Numbered from the stretch's first letter, positions 50,590-62,645 are shown. The stretch: DNA of 64,000 bases from Pilaira anomala (GCA_025716855.1 JAIXMQ010000091.1:20780-84779), one strand, 5' to 3'. Notes: a model not told the origin generated them from the sequence alone. Numbers and translations: made by a program.

Positions 50590-52720
50590 CTATAATTTTT
50601 TGTAGCAGGCGTATACAGTGCGAGGATATCTTCTAAGAATTTTTCCGGCTTTTATCACGTCAGACGTAATAACTTTAATGTTGTTATGTAAATTATCAAT
50701 AAGTACAAGATATTTTGTAGTATTGATAATTTTATAGCAAACGTCGGTAAAAAAATGATCACCGTTTGAAGAAGAATATACTCTACCGTGTAATGTGTAG
50801 GCAGCACTACTGTTACGAATTTCGATTCTTTCTGGGAAGTATATGTTTGGCCTGATGTTTTCTTTTTCTGTAAAATTAGTAGGATCAGATACGTAAAGAA
50901 AAGGTGGAGTATTCAAAGGATCGATTAAATTTCTTGCGGTGACTACACCAGTACACTCTCCATATTCTCTGCATTTGAACTTCTTTTCTCTAATTATAGA
51001 GGTATACAGAAAAATAGAGTTAAACTCTTTTTCCAGCTGTTCCTCACTGGCAAACGATTTGTCTGCAAAAATCGAATCCTTCATGTGATCAGGAACATCC
51101 AAAAGCATAGGAATTGCAGTTTCCTGGACCCTGGAATGAGAGTTATTTCCTAAACAAATTAATGATCGACAAACAGGACCAGAGAACCCAGCTATTCTTG
51201 ATTTCATCTCTAGAGAAAGCTTATCCATAAATAATATGAATAACTCAATAATACGGTTACCATATCCCTGGGGAAATTGTTTTGGTGGTGTTGATCTGGG
51301 TTAATACTAGAACTTGGAATATTCCAGACAAAATCTCTTATCATTGACGACGCTTCAAGAGCCACTTCTTTTTTTTTTTTTTTTGCTTCAAGTTAACAAC
51401 ATCAGTAGTATACATCTTGTATGAAGTTATTAAAGTGTTATCATAAACATTTTTCGTTAATTTTATGCCATCAAAGGAAACAAATGGAAGAATAGCATTT
51501 CATAATAACTCGAAATTAGCATCGATAAAACAGGAGTTGCTACGGTTGGACCCAATAGCTAAAAGATGTTTGGATGGCTCCGTGGTAGTATGAGTTACAT
51601 CAAGATCATACAATTCAAGATATTTTTTGTATTCAGAAATGCGCACAATGTTTTTTCTTATACGAATATCTTTTTTCTCGATCCATCCTTCAGCTATATA
51701 TTCTTTTAGAATAGATTCAGCATCAAACTCATAATATTTATCTTCATCTTCTTTTTTATCTTCATCTTCTTTTTTATCTTCATCTTCTTTTTTATTTTCA
51801 TCTTCTTTTTTATCTTCATCTTTCTTTTCTACTCTCTTTACTAATTTCTTTCTATCATTCTTATCATCTTCATTATCCAAATTAAGTCCTAAAGACCTTT
51901 GGATGTCGCGATAGTCATTAAATTGCTCATCAACAATAATTTCAACAGTAGTATTTTCATTATGACTTTGAGAATTACTCTCATTTTTTTTGTTTTGGCA
52001 ACTCTATTTCAAGAAATTTATTGATATCATCATCAATCGAACTACCCCCTTCCTTTGATTTTTTGTGATGCTGAACATATCAACAAAATCAATATCGTAG
52101 GCGTTTAATAGCTCATTGGAATTTTCTTCTACCTTTCTTCATTTTTTTCTGTTTCTTCTTCGAGCAATGTTTTGGTGTTATCAGGAGCTCTACCATCATT
52201 ACCATCGTCCTTTCTTGATTTACGTTTTTTATTGCCGTAACAAGGGACAATAACTTTAGCGTAAATGTTATTCAACACGTGTTCTTCTCTTCTACAAACT
52301 TGTAAGAGCAAATGAAGGCTGGTTGCAAGTGGCTTCTTTGTTGGTATCAAGCGATACAAGGCGCTATGATACGATTCAATTGCATTGGAGGTTCGAGAAT
52401 CATGCTGTCTTAAAAGACTCTTTCATCAAGAATCTACAATTTATATCGCACTGGAAATACTTGGCTGAAGCCACTATTGCACCGAGCGACGTAAATTGGG
52501 GAATTCTCTAAGTATGTTTTGAACTTTTCATCAAATACGACGTCTACAGTAGTTCTTTGCATATTGTCGGTCAAATTCAAAAGATGCTGGGCTTTTTCAG
52601 GAGATACAACAGCATTATTGGATACAATTTGCTAGACTGATTGTTTCCAATGCATTTAACATCCTTTTTTTACGAAAGGCATGGCTTGTGCCTTGCTAAA
52701 GCCAAAAGAAATCAAAAAAG
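50590..52720 (-). pseudogene. Decayed MULE-like transposase
   Basis: Minus-strand blocks in order. Nearest the right end are FDEKFKTYLEN and then a stretch NAIESYHSALYRLIPTKKPL, resembling the end of MULE/FAR1-type transposases (TxNAxESxH pattern). An acidic/Lys-rich linker with KKEDED repeats follows (51500-51880), then a 212-codon frame (50590-51228) with REKKFKCREYGECTG and a YTLHGRVYSSSNGDHFFTDVCYKI region. Several stops and frame changes separate the pieces, and a putative intron lies near 51230-51260. The assignment to MULE is tentative; a different transposase class is possible. Confidence 0.45.
51738..51826 (-). repeat. 18-bp tandem repeat encoding KKEDED
   Basis: About five near-identical 18-bp units give repeated KKEDED in the transposase-like remnant. 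Confidence 0.85.
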
Positions 52721-52882
52721 CTTGAAGGAAACCTTCACGTTGCGCCATGGAGAAGAACATTATCATACCAAGTATTAAGTAAATTTGTGAACTAGGAACG
52801 AGAAGAAAAAAAAACTAACTAAAAAGGGGGGGGGAATAAGAGTCAGAGTAGCATCAAACTGAAAAGAGGAGTCAGGACAGTA

Positions 52883-54785
52883 TTATAGCTTTGAATGAAT
52901 AAGGCCTTCTTCCAACCGAGAGGCGATATCTTTTTTTGTTTGAAAGAAAATAACAGGACCGAGGAAAGGAGTAGAGTCAAAGGAACTTCTAAAATGACTT
53001 TTCCAAATACTGGCAAGTGTTATGTATACAATCATTTGAGCTGCAGAGTCCGATTTTTGAACGTAAAAAATATCATAAAAGTTTATATACGAGAGAGCAG
53101 TAATAATATCCGGGATAGTCACCGTGAGCCATAAAAACTCGAAGATAATGTTTTTCCAAACAAAAGACTTAGGCGGGCAATCAAAGAGTATGTACTTGAT
53201 AATTTCGACTTCGAGTCCACATATTGTATAAGAAGGTGAGGTAAAATTTTCAGGAAAGATTCGAAATAAGAACACTTTATTAGGAATTGACCCCGTGAGG
53301 AGCCGAAAGACGACGTTCCGTTGAACAGCTACAAGGGATAGAGACCAAAAGGTGTTCCAGAAGGATGCCCAAACTTGATGGAAGGGTGTAGTTTACTTGG
53401 TAATAATTCCGTCGAAAAATTTTTGAGACTTGTCTGGGTAGAAATAATAGTACAGGCATGCCTGAGAGACTAAGAGCTTGAACAAGCGGTTTAAAGCTAA
53501 CAATATTAGGATCTGGAAATTGAATAGGTACCGTAGGCCGAAAGAGTAGCCTGGAAGAAAGGGGCCATCACTAGGAAACCAGACAAAAGTCTTGTAGAAA
53601 TTAGTCTTGGAGAGGTGCCCCATCATTGTACGTCAAATTCAGGTAAGGTCCACCAACTGATGTAGTTTTGACGTGGGTCGTAAGTAAATATGTGGTGATC
53701 TAGCATAGTAAATAAAGCAGTAAGGTTACGTCCAGATACTGGGATTAAATATCTAATAAAATAGGAAGTTTATTATTGAATCATAAAAACATATAAAAGA
53801 TAAAGATGTTGATTCACACACTAAATTAATAATGAAATATAGAAACAGATAACATACTAGTATAAACTCTATTATGATATCATATATATAACTCAGTAGT
53901 CTGTAAAATAAAGAAATATAAATACCCTCTCAGATTAGAATAGATACAATCCCTCTCACACTTTTATTCTACACTTTTTACATTTAATAAACACTTGTAA
54001 ACAGTCTCAAACTACTTATCTAGTTTTTATATCTTTTATTTCTATTATCTATTCTATATCACAACAAAATAAATGATTCCCTATTAATTTTATCACTTTG
54101 GCCGGAATCTTTTTTTTAGGTGTCAAAAAAGTGGTGAGAGGAAGAGATAAAGCAGTAGCTGGTGTGACGTGGATACCATCGAAGTTCCTGGGTATACAAT
54201 CAGTAGAAGCATTTAACATATCAATAGCGTTCAATCTTTCAGTTGAAAAACCGGCTTGTCTGGTTTGAGGGAAAAGAAGTGGAATTTGATGATAGAGAGA
54301 CGAGTTACGATTATTGATATGGAGTTGAAGCATCAGAGTTAGTGAGGTCTGAGTAGGAGCATCTTCAAGAAGTGGGATCAACCAACGTAGAGACAAAAAA
54401 GCAAGATATTGATTCCTAGGATGTAGTACCCCAAGACCTCCGAGACGATTTGGGCCAGTCCAAATAGATCAAGCTATAGCAGAAAAAAATTGAATCTTCT
54501 TACAGAATTGAATGTCGACTGAGGTAAGAATCTTGAGATATTTTTATGTTAGCGGGGTAACGCGAAAGATATACCAACATTTGGACAAAATGAGCGAATT
54601 CAAAACCGTGGCTTTACCTACAACTGACAGAGACCTAAACAGATGAGGTTGAAGTGCAGTTTTTAATTTTCGGACCATGGAGTGGACAAAGCTAGTTCTT
54701 TGTCGAACCGATTGGATCATTGGTAAGCCAAGGTATATCACCGGTTCAGGATCCGTGGCGGACACTAGCTTGAAGTTTTCTAAAC
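52883..54785 (-). pseudogene. LINE (non-LTR retrotransposon) fragment, 5'-truncated and split
   Basis: Reading from 54785 down: end of reverse transcriptase and thumb (PVIYLGLPMIQSVRQRTSFVHSM, SVVGKATVLNSLILSKCWYI) and a GGLGVLHPRNQYLAFLSLRW block. A solo LTR at 53691-54066 interrupts the frame. Then comes a zinc-finger-like RVT tail (FRLLTGSIPNKVFLFRIFPE, YTICGLEVEIIKYILFDCPPKSFVW). Multiple stops and shifts show it is dead. The upstream reverse transcriptase core is missing because the fragment stops at the inner boundary of the inverted repeat. Confidence 0.8.
53691..54066. mobile_element. Solo LTR, 376 bp, with 5-bp target duplication
   Basis: Starts TGTGGTGAT and ends ATCACAACA (inverted termini), flanked by AAATA on both sides (53686-53690 and 54067-54071). 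It matches the LTR at 63507-63924, which is 418 bp. Removal of the LTR and one AAATA restores the LINE reading across the junction. The interior of the retrotransposon has been lost by LTR-LTR recombination. Confidence 0.92.
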
Positions 54786-56401
54786 TGTGTTGAACTTTAT
54801 TTCAATTTGGCTTGAGAACAGCCTAACTCTATTTCTTCAATTTTTATATATGACTTTCTCTAATAAGATATAAAATTCTGTGCAAATAACATCTTATTTT
54901 GAAAACTGTACTTTCTCTATTTTAATGTATAGCCTTTTTATTTTTAAATGCAAACTCTTTATGTAAAAATTGAGAAAAAACAGTAGTTAATTAACAGCGT
55001 GATACAAGATGTAAATAAATAATTAACAAAGGCATAATTAATACTTTCCTAATAGTTATAAATAATGAGACACTTTTCTATAATACAACACGAAGCTCCG
55101 TGATGCATTTGACATCATAATTAAACCACTATAGAGGTGATCATTTGATCTTATCTTGGTGAAGGTTTTGTTATCTCTACGCGATATATTGACTTTGAAA
55201 CTCAAGCATGTCATATAAACAAAAAAAAAAAAAAAATTCTTTTTAAAATACTAACGTAAAGTAAATAAATTTATTACTCGAAAACAAAATAGTATGATGT
55301 CTACATATTTTTTTTTAAAAAAAACTTTATTTCCTTTTTTTTTTAAGCTTACGTGCATATTCAAATTGGGAACATTAGGGTCTGGACACCATTTAATATA
55401 TTTTTGTTTGTGAAACAGAAGCAAAATAGACAGTTATGTGTGTATACATACCACATATATATTAATTCATGTACAAAATACTTTAATAAAAAGGTTGTCG
55501 TGTTCAGAGAGTACGGGTCAAGACGGTGTTATAAAATATAGCGATAGGGAGGGGGTAGTGTAGTAATATTCAATATTGTATATAAACATAAGATAGTGAT
55601 GGTATTTTTTATAGTTATCTTTAGTAAACAAGAAAGGAGCTAAACCAAAAAACAAATTCATATCCTTTATTTGTTTTTTTAGTTACATGTTATTGGTTCG
55701 CTTTTTGCTTTATACATAGAATAAAGTTAAGTAAACATTGTCTCTCAGAGTTCTTGAGAAAAAAAAATTTTTTTATTGACATGTGTTACAGAACCACAAT
55801 ATTCTAACCAATTCATGCATTTTTTTTATGTAATGCATCAACTTCATATGCTATATTTTTTTTTTTACTTATACATTGAATAAAGTTAAATATACATTGC
55901 CTCTTAGAGTTCTTGATAAGAAAAAAAAAAAATTTGTTGATATGTGTTACAAAACATCAATGTTCTAGCCGCCTCATGAATTTTATTATAAATACATTGT
56001 TTTTTTTTCATGTATTTTTTTTTTTTTCTCTTTTCCTCATACATAACAGCTTTTAAAAGGGTCATTTTACCAATAATTTGCTATTTAATTACTGCGATTA
56101 CATTTATGTTTCGTAAGTACTATACATGTTAATGTGATATTTTTGCTTAAATTATTTTTTTTTTTTTTATATGTAGCTCCACTCGCCCCACCCTTCCAAG
56201 AGTACAAGGACACTTATTGTGTTCCTTTAATCTCTTCTGTTCCTGCCTGGAACGTAAAAAAAGCTTCTTCTCCTGCTGAAGTTTGTAAATTTGCCACAAT
56301 CAATGTAATGATTTTGAGACAGCATCTCATCTTTAAAAGCAAACTCACTGTACTTTCGGACGCGCCAACTCCTTTTTATTCTCTTTGCAACACAAGTAAA
56401 A

Positions 56402-56933
56402 ATGACAATTAACAAGAGGAAAACACAAAGCTCTTCTGAAGGGTCCTCAGGACTAAAGAGAACAAGAATAATTGGTTTAAAAAAAGACTACAAGTACACA
56501 AACTGGATTGAAGCATGTTTTGAAAAGTTTCCACCATGTTTAGACTATTTTTCTTTCGCCTAGCATTATGATGGAACCAAAGAAGTCACTAATGCAAACT
56601 ACATGGACTTATTACTTATACTTCAGTCGAAGCAAAGTAATAAAGTGACATATGTTGCGCACTCTGCGGAAACTGATTTTTCGGTACATATTTTATTCAA
56701 ATTTCAAACCTACTGAAAGATACTGATAACATCTTTTATTTTAATTGTAGAATCGTCATCCACCTTTCACCGAGTTTGGAAAAAAGTATCAAACATACTG
56801 GGAAAGGTGGGAAGAGATTGTCTTAAGACAAGAAGTGAATAATGAACCTCAAACTACCATCTCTTACATTAACCGACTAGTCAATCAAAATATTGTTGAA
56901 AAAGCTAAAAATGTAAAAGATGATGTTAACTAA
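56402..56933 (+). pseudogene. Repeat-arm gene, right copy (internal stop)
   Basis: Exons 56402-56683 and 56751-56933. It has an ATG and the same splice sites as the left copy, but codon 54 is TAG (56561-56563) where the left copy has GAG. The product otherwise matches (MTINKRKTQSSSEGSSGLKR, TYVAHSAETDFS, FTEFGKKYQTYWERWEEIVL). The two arm copies carry different disabling changes: start loss on one, stop on the other. Confidence 0.6.
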
Positions 56934-57009
56934 TACTTGTTATTTCTTTAATATTAACTATATTATATTATTTAGGCATTTAGTAACTTTTCTTCTAAAA
57001 TAGCAAATA

Positions 57010-57182
57010 CCGTACTCGCTCTTTTTAAGGCCGTTCGATTTAAGGCCGTTTCCGATTTAAGGCCGCAATTCTCTGCAAAATTTGGCCATATTTAACTTTC
57101 TCAAGTCAAAAATAAGGCTATGATACGATTTAAGGCCACAAAAGTCTGAAAATGTTTTCAGCCTTAAATAGAGCGGGTACTC
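57010..57182 (+). mobile_element. 173-bp MITE, Tc1/mariner-like (right arm copy)
   Basis: Termini CCGTACTCGCTC... and ...GAGCGGGTACTC, flanked by TA (57008-57009 and 57183-57184). The empty target site survives in the other gene copies (AAATAGCAAATACGATG at about 46932-46948 and 44995-45010), so insertion into a TA is seen directly. Confidence 0.9.
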
Positions 57183-57867
57183 TATGATGTTTTTTGAGGA
57201 GCTAGTCCAATACAAAGACGTGATGTTCAGAATAGAGCATGTTTCTCTTATCATTCCAACAACAGTCAGACAAATAGTAAAGTTTACATGTGAAATCCCC
57301 AAATTAATAGCATGGAGGGATGCTGTTGTAAAACAGGTTGAAGACTTTTAAAAAATGAACTTTTTTTTATGTTTATAACTTATTACTATGATTTATTTAA
57401 TAAATCAAATTATTTTACAATAAAAAAAAAAAAAAAGGTGTGGTAAACTCTTTGAGAAGGTATTTTTTTCTTTTATACTTACTTGTATAACTTACTTGAT
57501 TACTTGATTACTTGATTACTTGATTTCTTTATTGAGCTTTTCCAAGGAATTAGCTTCTGGTAAACTATAATTGGTAACTGTTTTGAGTGAGTGATATGGA
57601 TCATAATAGGCATTTTGTGTTCATATTCCAATCGTGTAAGTATTAGAGACGCCCTATTGGATCTCATAATATCTGCAGAGATGCTACAATTCTAGGTAAA
57701 TAAGAGAATATTACATGTTTTTTTCAGACAACTTATGTTAAGCCAATATTACTTTTTTTATTAAATATATGCGCAAAGAGGTGGTACTTGATATTAAGAA
57801 AAGAAAAGGAAAAGAATGAAGCTACTAATATAAAACTGGGTGAAGGAGTCGCCCAATTAATGAGACA

Positions 57868-58053
57868 ATGCTAGTAGTGAATTTTGTAATAAAGTCAAGC
57901 GTAGAGATGAGATTGATATCAGTGCCATATCATGAGATCAATAAAGTAGGAAATTATAGTTGCAATCATACTGTACCCATAATAATACGAAAGAATTTGC
58001 GACCAGATGAGTTATTTAGAAGCACAAAGCTAAAAGATCATGAAGTTTTTTGA
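57868..58053 (+). CDS. 61-residue ORF conserved in both repeat arms (right copy)
   Basis: Begins MLVVNFVIKSSVEMRLISVP and ends FRSTKLKDHEVF. It is open like the left-arm copy, with mostly amino-acid-changing differences. Function unknown; may be part of a larger transposon gene. Confidence 0.4.
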   Translation: MLVVNFVIKSSVEMRLISVPYHEINKVGNYSCNHTVPIIIRKNLRPDELFRSTKLKDHEVF

Positions 58054-58540
58054 TTCGCATAAGTAGCAAATGGAAGAGACCGAATTAACTTGAAGAGATT
58101 AAATAATCAAATTAAATAAACCTGTGATATATGCTTATTGTATGTGCGTATCTCGCATGAAAAGCGCATTTATAAACTTGCATCCGGTGATATATTTTGT
58201 TACTACTACTAGGTTTGGCTGATTATATTATTTTTTTACATTGTGTAAAACATGAAAGAAAAACGCAAGGATACACTCCTTTTTTTTTAGAACGGTTCAT
58301 GTGTAATACTTGAATTTTTTTATTTTAAAATGGTTAATTTATACCCGCTGTAAACAACATAAATAATTATGACCCATAAAGCAAAGTTAATTTATTGTAA
58401 ACAAAACTAGATTGAACGGAATCCCTTACAATTGGTTTTTACATATTGTATTCGGCACCCTTTTTACCCACCAATTGAATCAACTCTCTGTCCCTCCCCC
58501 CGTGTATTTTGCTGTTATAAGATTTGCCACGTGTTTTGAA

Positions 58541-59409
58541 TAGTACATGTTATGGCTTCAATATAATCTAGTTGAGATGGTGTAACTAATCCTGGATAAC
58601 AGCCACTAAAATCATATTTTCTAACGAGCGTATGATGTCCCTGAAGACCTATTTTTTACTTGAAGCACCTCAATGAAGAAAAAAGAAAAAAAGAGGGGAT
58701 CGAGCCTGTAAGAATCGGGTTTTTCCCGGGGAGTTTCGGTTTTCTGGAAACGTATACGCGCTTATCAGATCTTTAAAAATATTTCGATGATAAGAAACTT
58801 GACTTATCAGATCGTTAAAAGAGAAGCATTTTTATGCATCAAACGAATTAGGTGACGAATCGATCCTTTTTTGTGTGTACGTTTTTATAACTATGACTCT
58901 TCTTAATTATAGTATAAGATGCGATGACATGTTTAATTCTAGTATTACCACAAACAAGTCGGATCATTATTTTTGTAAAAGAACACTAAAATAAAATAAA
59001 AAAGGCCCGGATGATATGGAAATAAAAAGGTGCATGCATGCACTCTCTCTCTTTTTTTTTTTTTTTTTTTTTTTTGTAGAGATGATCAATAATATGAGTC
59101 AAATAAAAAAAAAAGTAAAAAAAAGGCACAAAAACAAATATGAAATCTACTTTATTAAGTAAATAGTGCTGACATAACAAATGGTAAGTCCAAACAGCAC
59201 AAATACAGTTTTTTTTTTTTCTGCCATGTGAAAATTGGCCAATAGTTTCTTTTCGGCGAGACATGGGACCGAAAACGATAGAATCCTTTAAGCGGAGTCA
59301 TTCTTTTTAATAAATTAAGTCGAAGTAAAAAAAAACCCCCAGTCTACGGCCCCCCTTTTTTTTGTTTTTTTTTTTTGTTTTAATCATTTTTTTAAAGAAG
59401 CTAAATAAT
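58541..59409. other. Intergenic, P450 reductase promoter side
   Basis: 850 bp; unique sequence outside the repeat arm, with a T21 run near 59050-59074 and CT tract. No gene seen. Confidence 0.5.
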
Positions 59410-61729
59410 ATGGCTCGTTCGTCGCAACAATTATTTGATACACTTGATATTGTATTCTTGGGTACAATTGGTCTTGGTACAATTGCTTGGTTTGCTAGAC
59501 ACCAGATTGCAGAAAAGTTATTCAAGTCAAGCACTAATAAATCCGAAGCCAAGACAACTGAGGCAAGAGCTGGACCTGCCAAGAAAGAACGTAACTTTGT
59601 TAAAGTTATGCAACAAGAGGTAAAAAAGAAAAGAAAAATTGTTTTTTTTTTTTAAAAAAAAAAGGGTTCATCTCATTCTTACGTTTTTTTTTAAAAAAAA
59701 AAAAAAAAAAAATAGGGTCGTAAAGTAATTGTATTTTATGGTTCACAAACAGGTACAGCAGAAGATTATGCTTCTCGTCTCGCAAAAGAATGTTCACAAA
59801 AATATGGAGTGAAATCAATGGCAGCCGATATTGAATTATATGACTTGAGTTACCTTGATCAAGTTCCAGACGACTGTCTTGTCTTTTTCGTCATGGCTAC
59901 TTATGGAGAAGGAGAACCTACTGATAATGCAGTTGATTTCTGGGATTTGGTTTCAGATGAACAACCTCAATTCTCTCAACCTGAAGATGAAGAAAAGCCT
60001 TTAAAGAACTTGAAATATATTGCATTCGGTCTTGGAAACAAGACATATGAACATTATAATGAAGTCATTCGAAAGGTAGATACAAGTTTAACTGCATTAG
60101 GTGCAAAGAGAATTGGAGATCGTGGTGAAGGAGATGATGATGGTTCTTTAGAAGAAGACTTTTTGGCTTGGCAAGAGGATATGTGGCCTGCTTTTTGTGA
60201 GGCGATGGGTGTAGATGAAAATAGCGCTCACTCTGGACCTAGAGAGGCTAGTTTCAAAGTAGAGGAATTAAGTGAGTATGATGCAGAGAAAATTTATCAT
60301 GGTGAATTAAGTGAATGGCTTAGAGAAGGATCGTAAGTAGTTTTAAAGTGTGTGTATGGGTTAAAAAAGAGAGACGCATCTAATCAAAATCTTTTTTTTT
60401 TTTTTTTTTAGTCGTGAGGTATATGATGCTAAGCGACCTTATAACGCAGCTATTACATCAAGAGAATTATTCAAGGGAGGTGAAAGACATTGTCTTCATA
60501 TGGAAATCGATATCAGCAATACCAACTTGACTTATCAAACTGGTGATCATGTTGCTATTTGGCCCACCAATAACGAAATTGAAGTACAACGTCTTGCTAA
60601 CGTACTTGGATTAGCTGATAAACTTGATACCGTTGTTCATATTAAAGCAATTGACGGCGCAGCATCAAAGCAATTCCCTTTCCCTGTACCTACTACCTAT
60701 CGTGCTATTTTCCGTCACTACCTCGATATTTGTGCAGCCGTCTCTCGTCAAACCTTGATGTCCTTGGTCGAATTTGCACCTACTGAAAAGGCCAAAGAAG
60801 ATTTACGTAAATTAGCTACCGATAAAGACGCATACCGTGTTCGTGTGGGTGAAGTAACCCGTAATTTGGGAGAAGTACTTGAGATGTTGGCTGAAGAAGA
60901 ATCGATGGATCCTAAAGGAGCATTTAGTTCTGTTCCCTTTGATTTAATTGTAGAAAGTATCTCACGTTTGCAACCTCGTTATTACTCTATTTCATCTTCT
61001 TCCAAGGAAAATCCAAAGAAGATTGCAGTGACCGCAGTTACATTAGATTATATTCCTGATGTAGCTAGTCCTCGTACAGTGTACGGTGTGAATACAAATT
61101 ATCTCTGGCGTGTTCATGAATCAGTCAATGCGTTGGAAGCTAATGAGCGTGTACCACATTATAGTATTACAGGACCTCGTGATGTCTTATTAGACACAGA
61201 AAATAAGGTGGCTCGTGTTCCTGTTCACGTTCGTCGTTCTCAATTCAAGTTACCTAGAAATCCTACAGTGCCTATTATCATGATCGGACCTGGTACAGGT
61301 GTTGCACCTTTCCGTGGATTTATCAGAGAACGCGTACTTCAAAAGAAGGAAGGTAAACCTGTTGGAACTACCATCTTGTTCTTTGGTTGTCGTAATTCTC
61401 AACAAGATTACTTGTATGATGAAGAATGGCCCGAGTTATTTGAGACTTTAGGTGGCGATTCACGTATCATTACAGCCTTTTCTCGTGAAACCGACAAGAA
61501 AGTGTATGTTCAACATCGATTAATGGAAAATGGACAAGAGATGTGGGAATTATTAAAGAAGGGAGCTTATGTTTATGTTTGTGGAGATGCTAAAGTGATG
61601 GCTCGTGATGTAAGTCATACGTTTGTTCAATTTGCTCAACAATTTGGTGGTCTTGAAGAAGATAAGGCACAAGATTTCGTAAAGAATTTGAGAAATACAG
61701 GTCGTTACCAAGAAGATGTTTGGAGTTAA
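59410..61729 (+). CDS. NCP1: NADPH-cytochrome P450 reductase
   Basis: ER-membrane diflavin enzyme that feeds electrons from NADPH to P450s, squalene epoxidase and others. Exons 59410-59619, 59716-60332, 60412-61729; 714 residues. A hydrophobic anchor (IVFLGTIGLGTIAWFA, residues about 15-31) precedes the flavodoxin domain: FMN phosphate loop FYGSQTGTAEDYA, then MATYGEGEPTDNA and FGLGNKTYEHY. The FAD-binding domain has RYYSISSSS, and the NADPH domain has IGPGTGVAPFRGF, FFGCRNSQQDYLY and YVCGDAKVMARD. The C-terminal VWS supplies the stacking Trp. Intron 1 holds two T(n)A(n) palindromes (59642-59663, 59684-59713). Confidence 0.97.
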
Positions 61730-62645
61730 ATCATTTCACTCTTATTATATTACATTTATTTCCCTTTTTTATCACTTGCTTTAATTGTTATTCCCTTTTT
61801 TTTTTACTTCTCTCTCTCTCTCTCTCTCTTCTCTTATTTATAGAAAAAAAGAATAGATTTTTTTTCTTCTTTCACTTAATTACTTTTCTTTTTTTTTTTT
61901 TTAATTAAAAATAAAATTGTTTCATTTTATAAAAGAGATTTTTTTTTTTTTTGTTTACATATTTATTTTGTTGTACGTCCTTTTGACAACAGCACGTGCT
62001 TAATAAGTTCAAATTCATGTCATGAGTTGATGTACATTTATACTTTATATGTACCTGAATTCCTTTCAAATAAAAAGTTACTCTTTTTTTCTCTATTTAC
62101 TTTATTCAACCTAGTCAAACAGTGTTACACTGAATTTCACCTATTACCTAATTTAATTATCTATTGTTCTCAACGACCATCCTTCTCAACGACGATGCTT
62201 CTTGACGAGGATGTTCCTTTAAAAACTCAGTTTTGGTAAAAATATTAAAAATTAGAAAACATATAAATACCTTTAAAAAATATCAAACTAAATAAAAATC
62301 AATTCACTATTTTGTAACAATTAAAACCTTTATTCTTCTTTATACTTAAAGACCTTATCTTTTGATTTAATAATATCTTATTTTTATTATATTTTATTTT
62401 ATTTCTTACATTTGGATTCCCTTGGATATTAAACTCTCCATTGTATTTTACTTTTAAAAACTCTATTTTCTTATCTTTACTTTACTTTATCAAGTCGTTC
62501 TACTTGTCAACAGGAACTGGTGCTCACGAAACTCTTTTATTCTTTATCGAACTTCTTTTTCTTTAACCACGAACAAACTACTTTTAACAGTGTTATAAAA
62601 AAAAGCATCGTCTACATACACTTCTTTTCCGTCAAACGATAAAAG
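61730..62645. other. Intergenic, P450 reductase 3' side
   Basis: 900 bp of AT-rich sequence with a CT microsatellite (61810-61832), T-runs and CAACGA repeats near 62169-62205. An open frame at 62027-62239 has no support. Confidence 0.5.

Larger units (their letters stand above)
54780..58540 (+). repeat. Right arm of large imperfect inverted repeat
   Basis: Inverted counterpart of 47330-49605. It is longer, mainly because it holds about 1.25 kb (55050-56305) absent from the left arm, plus smaller insertions near 57690-57835 and 58385-58460. The 1.25-kb extra block is AT-rich and ends with an exon-like stretch after an acceptor (LAPPFQEYKDTYCVPLISSV). Either that block was inserted here or lost from the left arm. 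Confidence 0.85.

Noticed and set aside
62027..62239. 70-codon frame downstream of the P450 reductase
   Set aside because: AT-driven composition, no conserved features, no splice partner.
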